A stretch of 64,000 bases of DNA from contig NZ_QFFZ01000005.1 in NCBI RefSeq assembly GCF_004369225.1, forward strand, positions 86,879 to 150,878, given 5' to 3'. A program made the translations under genes and the position numbers. Under the pieces are notes generated by a model that was given only the letters and a program-made list of their open reading frames with translations, was not told where the DNA came from and searched no databases. The stretch is from Pelotomaculum propionicicum. GTDB lineage: Bacteria > Bacillota > Desulfotomaculia > Desulfotomaculales > Pelotomaculaceae. Each line of letters opens with the position of its first letter. Position 1 is the stretch's first letter. Shown here one piece after another: positions 58,612-64,000 of this stretch.

Positions 58612-59528
58612 CCTGGCAGCGACTGCTTTTATGCTTTGAACTGCAAAGCCCACTCCATATTGGGTTTTTACCAAACAGGCCCGGAACTGTTTTAGCTCCA
58701 ACCCGCGGCTATGTTCCAGGTAAAGCCGTGTGGGGAGCCGTTACAGCAGGCTTGACCCCAAGATTGTGCAAATCACCTACGGCCAGGCAATTTCGGCAAG
58801 TTGGAGAAGAGATAAAGCGGCAGGTGTTTTTCTCCTATTTTTATCTCTCTGACGGAGAGCAGATCTTTATTCCGGCATACACCCCAAACGGTCTGAAATG
58901 GGATAATTACGACGACAGGGCATTCCGCGCTATGTTCTTGGAATCATATGTTTCTACTCGCATTGACGACCAAGCAGGAATCGCCGCAGATTCGAGCCTA
59001 CACGAAATCGAATTTATCCGGGACCTTACCGGTTACCGTGGAGAGGCGGTGCGGAGAGTTTTACTGATCGGCGCCGTTTGGATGATTTGTGCGTCCGGGG
59101 TTTTGGGACATCCGCTGACAATCTGTGATGGATCGATATTGTGTGGGGATATTAACATCTTCGAAGGACTCACCATTGGTGGTGAGAGGAACTATGGCTT
59201 TGGACGGATAGATCGCATAGAAGTCCCGAAAAAGTGCCGGGCGAGGGCTGAGGAGATATGGAAATCTGCCCCTGATCAAGACATACTACTTGATTATGAA
59301 CAACCCCTCATCGGACATTTACCCTATCGCGCAGATTGCGTGTTCTTTGGAGATATCGAAGTGCTTGCAGGGCGAGAGTACCGAACTACCGATACAGATG
59401 CCCCTTTTATCAATCCGGGCAAGCATATTTTCAGCGAAGGCGCTCATTTTGTTCCGGGGACCAGAGTTTGTAATACCGGAGTTAACCGTGTTAGGATGGA
59501 TTCTTGGGGGCGGCTTTTCTGGCAGTAG
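58608..59528 (+). CDS. Type III RAMP protein, Cas5/Cmr3-like
   Basis: 306 aa, starting 4 bp inside the end of cmr5 (ATGA). Motifs: LQSPLHIGFLPNR, TRGYVPGKAVWGAVTAGL, and the Gly-rich loop TIGGERNYGFGRI at about 190. It is a RAMP of the Cas5 kind, the protein that holds the crRNA 5' handle, called Cmr3 or Csm4 in other subtypes. Last gene of the module. Confidence 0.68.
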   Translation: MTWQRLLLCFELQSPLHIGFLPNRPGTVLAPTRGYVPGKAVWGAVTAGLTPRLCKSPTARQFRQVGEEIKRQVFFSYFYLSDGEQIFIPAYTPNGLKWDNYDDRAFRAMFLESYVSTRIDDQAGIAADSSLHEIEFIRDLTGYRGEAVRRVLLIGAVWMICASGVLGHPLTICDGSILCGDINIFEGLTIGGERNYGFGRIDRIEVPKKCRARAEEIWKSAPDQDILLDYEQPLIGHLPYRADCVFFGDIEVLAGREYRTTDTDAPFINPGKHIFSEGAHFVPGTRVCNTGVNRVRMDSWGRLFWQ

Positions 59529-59605
59529 TCGATTACACCAAGTTCTGAAGTATCCTATAAGGATAATCACATAGGCTTGAAGGTAATGCAATTTGGCAAT
59601 TGGTC

Positions 59606-59908
59606 ATGGGCACAGAATATGGCGAGATAGATATCATAGACATCCAAACACTATGGGGTGATACTACCTACAGCGTCTAGTTGTCCAACCATGACTCCGT
59701 CGTCCGTGTTCCTGCTTCCAGACTCAAGCCTTTGGAGAATGCTAGTATAGGATCACCGGACAATATTGCCTACGTGGCTTCTGCCGTACAGGTGGTCTAT
59801 ACGCTGGTTCAGGAGGATGTTCTGCTTATGACCATCGAAGCCTCCCTCATCCCGCTGCCATACCGAATCCGGGCATTGTCCCGCGCCATTTTTTCGAGAG
59901 CTTTGTAG
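59606..59908 (+). pseudogene. N-terminal relic of an SNF2-type defence helicase
   Basis: ATG 59606 opens MGTEYGEIDIIDIQTLWG then DTTYSV, stopped by TAG at 59678-59680. The frame continues NHDSVVRVPASRLKPLE, later VLLMTIEASLIPLPYRIRALSRAI, and stops at 59908. Intact relatives (RapA/DrmD-like helicases) read V-W-L-P at the TAG, so this is again TGG to TAG. They continue into the VRYLLADEVGLGKT ATP site, which is missing here. Nothing of the rest of the gene is left. Confidence 0.7.
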
Positions 59909-59962
59909 CGGTGAATATCACTATAAACTGTTACTATACCATATAGCGTCTGGATAAAAATA

Positions 59963-60005
59963 CCTCTCCCTGGAAATAATACAATCTGAAGGGGGAGGTT
60001 TTTTG
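59963..60005 (+). terminator. Terminator after the type III region
   Basis: CCTCTCCCT (59963-59971) pairs with AGGGGGAGG (59990-59998, one G-T pair), then TTTTTTT. It separates the type III module and helicase relic from the adaptation genes. Confidence 0.8.
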
Positions 60006-60114
60006 TATTATACAGTTCTGATTTCAACAAGCTGCTTCCTTAACTTTTTCGGAAAATTTTTCTGTATCAAACAGTTTAATTATTATCCTGTTATGAAAGG
60101 CGCGGTGGCTTGAA

Positions 60115-61122
60115 ATGGAACTACTCGTAACCAACTACGGCTCCTTTCTGGGCAAGAAGAGCGAGCGGTTAGTGCTGAAAGAAAACGGCAAGGTTGTAAG
60201 CGAAATCCCTTTCCACGACCTTGAGCAGGTGATCATCGACACGCCCGGCGCCAGCCTGTCCACGGACATGATCAGGGAGTGCGTCGAGCACGGTGTCCAG
60301 ATCAGTTTTCTCACCCCTTCCGGAAAACCGTTTGCCAAACTGGTTTCCCCGTACCTTACCGGGACGGTGATTACCCGCCGCGAACAGCTAATGGCCTTTT
60401 TCGACGAAAGGGGCGTTTCACTGGCCAAGCTTTTTATAGAGGGAAAGCTGAAGAACCAGGTCAATGTTCTAAAATATTTTTCAAAATACCGTAAAGGTGT
60501 GGACAAGGGCCTCTATGAGATCCTGCATGGTATTATATGCCAGATAGAGCAAATATCGGGCCAGCTTAAAGAAGTTAAAGGCAAATGCATAGACGATGCC
60601 CGCGGACAGTTAATGTCCATTGAGGGACGCGCCGGGAACCTCTACTGGCAAGGCATCAAGATGCTGACCGGCGATAAGATAAGCTTTCCCGGGCGGGAAC
60701 ACCGGGACAGCGCCGATCCGGTCAACTCCCTGTTGAATTATGGCTACGGGATGCTTTACAGGCAGGTGGAAGGCGCTTTGATCCTGGCAGGCCTTGATCC
60801 TTTCGGCGGTTTTCTGCATGTTGACCGCCCTGGAAAACTTAGCCTGGTCTACGACTTTGTCGAGGAGTTCCGGCAGCAGGTGGTGGACCGGGTGGTAATT
60901 GCGATGGTAAACAAAGGTTTCGCGATAGATATGGAAGAAGGTATGCTTTCAAATAACACAAAACGCGACCTTTCAGACAGGATCAGGGAAAGACTGGAAA
61001 GCCAGGAGAAGTTCCAGGGCAGAAAATACAAACTGCGGACGATAATTCAAAGCCAGGCCCGCCGTGTAGCCACTTTTCTACGTGGGGAGGCCAAATACCG
61101 GCCCTTTGTCGGCGGGTGGTAA
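60115..61122 (+). CDS. cas1: CRISPR integrase Cas1
   Basis: 335 aa. The catalytic residues are in place: E in MSIEGRAGNLYW (about 168), H in GGFLHVDRPG (about 233) and the acid in YDFVEEFRQQVVDR (about 248). It has a beta-rich N-terminus beginning LLVTNYGSFLGKKSERL. With Cas2 it inserts spacers next to the leader. Confidence 0.96.
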   Translation: MELLVTNYGSFLGKKSERLVLKENGKVVSEIPFHDLEQVIIDTPGASLSTDMIRECVEHGVQISFLTPSGKPFAKLVSPYLTGTVITRREQLMAFFDERGVSLAKLFIEGKLKNQVNVLKYFSKYRKGVDKGLYEILHGIICQIEQISGQLKEVKGKCIDDARGQLMSIEGRAGNLYWQGIKMLTGDKISFPGREHRDSADPVNSLLNYGYGMLYRQVEGALILAGLDPFGGFLHVDRPGKLSLVYDFVEEFRQQVVDRVVIAMVNKGFAIDMEEGMLSNNTKRDLSDRIRERLESQEKFQGRKYKLRTIIQSQARRVATFLRGEAKYRPFVGGW

Positions 61123-61123
61123 A

Positions 61124-61390
61124 ATGAAAACCATTGTAATTTACGACATCGAAGAGGATAAAGTCCGCACCAAGATATTTGAAGCCTGCAAGGATTACGG
61201 CCTTACCCACATTCAGTATTCGGCCTTCTTCGGCGAACTGAATCACAACCGGAGAGGTGAGTTAAAACAAAGGTTAAGGAAGACTCTTGGCAGGAAGAAC
61301 GGCAAGATTTTGATTTGCCCGGTTTGCGATAAGGATTTAAAATTGCTGGAAGCGATTGTTGTTGAGCCGGGGGCTGTCCTGGATGCTTAA
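61124..61390 (+). CDS. cas2: CRISPR adaptation protein Cas2
   Basis: 88 aa from the ATG at 61124, one base after the cas1 stop. It starts KTIVIYDIEEDKVRTKIFEA, with the conserved Asp at residue 8, and has the ferredoxin-like pattern (GLTHIQYSAFFGEL, KILICPVCD). It bridges two Cas1 dimers. Confidence 0.94.
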   Translation: MKTIVIYDIEEDKVRTKIFEACKDYGLTHIQYSAFFGELNHNRRGELKQRLRKTLGRKNGKILICPVCDKDLKLLEAIVVEPGAVLDA

Positions 61391-61955
61391 GCTTCGAGTT
61401 ACCGATATAAAGCAATATATTTACTGCCCGCGAATTATTTATTTTACCTATGTCTGCCCGGTTGAGAAAAAGATCACCAGGAAGATGCAATACGGCCGGG
61501 AGGCCCACCTGGAGCTGGACAGGCTGGAAAAGAGAAGAACCTTCAAGCGCTACAACTTTAAAGAAGGGGAACGGAAATTCCATACCGGTCTCTATTCCTT
61601 GCGCCTCGGTCTGGAAGGCAAATTGGACATGCACATTGTGGCGGGGGGAGAAATTTTTCCTGTCGAATTTAAACACAGTTCACAGGGGCCATCTTTAAAT
61701 CACAAATACCAGCTTGTCGCGTACGCCATGCTGTTGGAGGAGGCTTACAACAAGCCTGTGCGTTACGGTTTTATATACATTGACGACGGTAAGGTAATTC
61801 CTGTGGAGGTTACTCCGAACGCCCGTGTTTTTGTTAAGGAAATGTTGGAAAAGATACGGCTCATGGTATCAAAGGAATCGATGCCTGATAAAACGCTGCA
61901 AAAGGGCAAGTGCATCGACTGTGAATATCGCAATTTTTGTGGAGACGTGAGGTGA
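61383..61955 (+). CDS. cas4: Cas4 nuclease
   Basis: 190 aa from the ATG at 61383, overlapping cas2 by 8 bp. RecB-like nuclease motifs: YGREAHLEL, LEGKLDMHI, FPVEFKHSS and YQLVAYAMLLEE. The Fe-S cysteines are in YIYCPRIIYF near the N-terminus and GKCIDCEYRNFC at the end. It trims prespacers and helps select the PAM. Confidence 0.93.
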   Translation: MLKLRVTDIKQYIYCPRIIYFTYVCPVEKKITRKMQYGREAHLELDRLEKRRTFKRYNFKEGERKFHTGLYSLRLGLEGKLDMHIVAGGEIFPVEFKHSSQGPSLNHKYQLVAYAMLLEEAYNKPVRYGFIYIDDGKVIPVEVTPNARVFVKEMLEKIRLMVSKESMPDKTLQKGKCIDCEYRNFCGDVR

Positions 61956-61965
61956 CCTTGGTTCT

Positions 61966-62886
61966 ATGTATTTTTTAACCGACGAAGAAAGAAAGCAGCT
62001 CTTAAAGAATCTGCTGCCGCGTTCCAGGCAAATGGAAACAGCTGAGGAGCTCCGGGGCTGGAACTGGCACCAACCGCCGTTGGCGCCTGTATACGACATA
62101 AAACTGGCTCTTTACGAGGTGGCCAACTCTTACTGTAATACCGGCCGGGATCTTTATCTCAGAAGGGTAGACAGGATCAAGGCAAAACCTAATTTGGCAA
62201 TGATCAGGGGTAAAATTTTTCACGAAATACTTGTTCGTGTCCTCGTAAGGGCTAAAAGGCTGATTTATGAAAAAGGAGTCGGCAATTTTCAGGAAATAAT
62301 TAAAAAATTGAACACTCCTCTGGATTTGAGTTTTCTTTCGGAGTACCAAAGCCGGCTTCAAGAAGACGAGTTTGTAGAACTTCAGAGAAAGTCCGCTATT
62401 ATTGCCGCCTTTGAAAACGCCAGGGTTTCCGCGCGGATTCAGGAGATCCTTATTAAACAGCCTTATATAGCCGAAGATTCCCTTGCCGCCCTGGCGATAC
62501 CGGTGGTTGTGGAGCAAAAGTTGGACGGAACCTTCCTTGGGCTAAGCGCAAACCTCAGCGCCGACGCCTTTACCTTTTCCGAGCCGATGGTACTGGATTT
62601 GAAATTCGGTGAGCCGAAGAAGTTTCACCGGCTAACCACCACAGGTTACGCTTTGGTTATGGAAGCGATTCACGAGTTTCCGGTAAACCTGGGCTGTCTT
62701 GTATATGCTGAGTTTAAGGGCGACCGCCTGGTTGTGAAAAAAGACATTCATATTATTGACGATGAACTCAGGCAGTGGTTTATTGAAGAGCGGGATAATA
62801 AAATGAGAATGATCTATGAGGAGATTGATCCAGGTTATGGAGAATGCCGCGATCATTGCCCCTATATTTTGCAGTGCCGGGGGTAA
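61966..62886 (+). CDS. csa1: Csa1-type second Cas4
   Basis: 306 aa from the ATG at 61966, 10 bp after cas4. It begins MYFLTDEERKQLLKNLLPR with EELRGWNW, typical of the Csa1 branch of Cas4 proteins known mostly from type I-A loci. A RecB-like core (MIRGKIFHEIL, MVLDLKFGEPKKFHRLTTTGYAL) is flanked by cysteines (SYCNTGRD; CRDHCPYILQC). Paired Cas4 proteins can define the two ends of a new spacer. Confidence 0.85.
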   Translation: MYFLTDEERKQLLKNLLPRSRQMETAEELRGWNWHQPPLAPVYDIKLALYEVANSYCNTGRDLYLRRVDRIKAKPNLAMIRGKIFHEILVRVLVRAKRLIYEKGVGNFQEIIKKLNTPLDLSFLSEYQSRLQEDEFVELQRKSAIIAAFENARVSARIQEILIKQPYIAEDSLAALAIPVVVEQKLDGTFLGLSANLSADAFTFSEPMVLDLKFGEPKKFHRLTTTGYALVMEAIHEFPVNLGCLVYAEFKGDRLVVKKDIHIIDDELRQWFIEERDNKMRMIYEEIDPGYGECRDHCPYILQCRG

Positions 62887-63079
62887 AATAAAGAAGGGTT
62901 AAAGAAGGGTTTTTAAAAATAAACTTGAATTCTCAAATAGATGTAAAAAACTTGGATTTTCGCAAATGAAGGGGGTTTTGATGCAGAAAAGGGTCTTTCG
63001 AAAAAAAGGACGTACCGAGCATTTCTTAGCATCTAATAAAACCAGTAATACCAATGGTTTCAAACGAAGTTCACGGTCG
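62887..63079 (+). promoter_or_regulatory. CRISPR leader
   Basis: 193 bp of AT-rich, non-coding DNA between csa1 and the first repeat. It ends AGTTCACGGTCG just before repeat 1. The repeat ends in ACTGAAAG on this strand, and the far repeat is the broken one, so the leader is on this side. Confidence 0.75.
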
Positions 63080-63777
63080 GTTACACTGCCGCTCCCGATA
63101 ACAAGGGGACTGAAAGTCATCCTTTCTGCCCGTTCGCCCGGGCCAGGCTAGAGTTACACTGCCGCTCCCGATAACAAGGGGACTGAAAGACGGACGAGAC
63201 GCAGTAGTGGGAAAAATACCTGATATAATGTTACACTGCCGCTCCCGATAACAAGGGGACTGAAAGAGGGTAAAAAGCAGGTGGTTGCGGGTGCCGTATG
63301 GCCTGGTTACACTGCCGCTCCCGATAACAAGGGGACTGAAAGCGAACTCCAGCACACTTTTGCCTTGCGCTTTGTTTTCGTTACACTGCCGCTCCCGATA
63401 ACAAGGGGACTGAAAGCATAGATATTGACAACCTGACTGTCGTCCTTCCAAATGGTTACACTGCCGCTCCCGATAACAAGGGGACTGAAAGCAGTTCAAG
63501 CAACCAGCGGTGATATACTCATCCCCCTGTTACACTGCCGCTCCCGATAACAAGGGGACTGAAAGTTTTCCATTTTACCACTTGATATATTAAAATAATA
63601 TAGTTACACTGCCGCTCCCGATAACAAGGGGACTGAAAGAAGAAATATCGTATAGATTTTGTTGACGAATTAATACGTTACACTGCCGCTCCCGATAACA
63701 AGGGGACTGAAAGGAAATAGCAACATTTACAGGAGTAATACTTTTAATAATGTTACACTGCCGCTCCCGATAACAAG
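63080..63777 (+). CRISPR. CRISPR array, 9 full repeats plus one truncated, 9 spacers
   Basis: The repeat is 37 nt: GTTACACTGCCGC, TCCCGATAACAA, GGGGACTGAAAG. Starts: 63080, 63153, 63230, 63306, 63380, 63455, 63529, 63603, 63677, and 63752 (only 26 nt, to 63777). All nine full copies are identical. Spacers are 36, 40, 39, 37, 38, 37, 37, 37 and 38 nt. TCCC and GGGA can form a short stem. The 3' ACTGAAAG should become the crRNA 5' handle. Spacers 7-9 are much more AT-rich than spacer 1. Confidence 0.98.
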
Positions 63778-64000
63778 CCCAGCGGTAAAATGTCAAGCAC
63801 CAATTTCGAGAAAACTGGAAAATATTTTGTCCTGGGAAAGCAAAAAAGGCAATAAAAAACTGATCCCAGATACTCAACTGGTAATAACTGGGCAACCAAG
63901 AAGGCGGTCACTTATAGGAGGCGATCAACCACCCCTCTTTCTAGGAATATATAGCTGGTTCGTGCGCAGCAAAGCATAAACCAGCCGGACCAGTTTTCTG
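63778..64000 (-). mobile_element. Right end of a probable IS110-family element inserted in the last repeat
   Basis: Repeat 10 stops after AACAAG and unrelated DNA begins (CCCAGCGG). On the minus strand, about 147 nt of non-coding DNA separates this border from the stop of a transposase-like frame. A TTGACA box (63796-63791) near the border points outward, as in IS110-type elements, where circular junctions build a promoter. The other end is beyond the window. Confidence 0.5.
63925..64000 (-). CDS. IS110-like transposase C-terminus (partial)
   Basis: The minus strand reads RKLVRLVYALLRTNQLYI then PRKRGG and stop at 63925. The LVRLVYALLR-type end is common at the C-terminus of IS110 (DEDD/RuvC-like) transposases. 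Only the last 24-25 residues are in the window, so the family call is tentative. Confidence 0.5.
   Translation of the reverse strand, partial: RKLVRLVYALLRTNQLYIPRKRGG

Noticed and set aside
59681..59908. 75-codon frame taken as an intact small gene
   Set aside because: It continues a helicase N-terminus across a TAG and has no ATP site; it is a relic, not a gene of its own.
62966..63151. Plus-strand frame of 61 codons running from the leader into the array
   Set aside because: It spans leader, repeat and spacer and has no homology or conserved coding pattern; it is leader DNA.
63071..63895. Two minus-strand open frames (63071-63499 and 63590-63895) with a recurring peptide
   Set aside because: They are read through the CRISPR repeats; the periodic peptide is only the translated repeat.

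Overview
The window reads as chromosome of an anaerobic, low-to-mid GC Firmicute of the Peptococcaceae / Desulfotomaculum-Pelotomaculum type. This is an inference from an acetogen-style Wood-Ljungdahl operon, ferredoxin-linked 2-oxoacid metabolism, strong AGGAGG-type ribosome sites and Gram-positive competence genes. No rRNA or tRNA gene was seen.

Region 1 (1-13.9 kb) is ordinary chromosome. It holds the start of a korDA-type 2-oxoacid:ferredoxin oxidoreductase operon (minus strand), a DUF421 membrane protein, a HIT protein, and a LuxR regulator divergent from an NCS1 permease. Next come several secreted or lipoproteins, one of them (copper-amine-oxidase-like domain) interrupted by a TGG-to-TAG nonsense change. 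A competence group follows: comEA, a lytic transglycosylase, comEC.

Region 2 (14.5-32.7 kb) is a near-complete acetyl-CoA pathway operon. Its order is fhs, an FAD/ferredoxin/MvhD fusion, metV, metF, folD, fchA, cooC, cooS(acsA), acsB, acsC, acsV, a second CooC/AcsF ATPase, acsD, acsE, then a terminator. It carries formate through tetrahydrofolate intermediates to the corrinoid protein and joins the methyl group with CO and CoA. Only formate dehydrogenase is missing from the window.

Region 3 (32.8-64 kb) is a defence island. It starts with an AbrB/PIN pair, then cas6 and a type I-D effector operon (cas10d, an unassigned 212-aa gene, csc2, csc1, cas3). A decayed CRISPR repeat with leader-like sequence sits directly after cas3. 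Next are a HEAT-repeat/SEC-C protein, a complete Wadjet system (jetABCD), and a Cmr-type type III module whose Csx11-like Cas10 appears to lack both the HD and GGDD catalytic motifs (best fit type III-C). An adaptation module (cas1, cas2, cas4, csa1-type cas4) and a CRISPR array close the region. The array has nine full 37-nt repeats, and a tenth is cut off by what looks like the right end of an IS110-family element.

The type III module is bracketed by two gene relics: a frameshifted C-terminal tail upstream and an SNF2-helicase N-terminus downstream. This suggests it lies in the remains of an older anti-phage operon. One array and one Cas6 probably serve both the I-D and the type III effectors. 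The split-off gene in the I-D operon, the apparently catalytically silent type III complex, the relic repeat, and the IS-interrupted array are the most unusual points.
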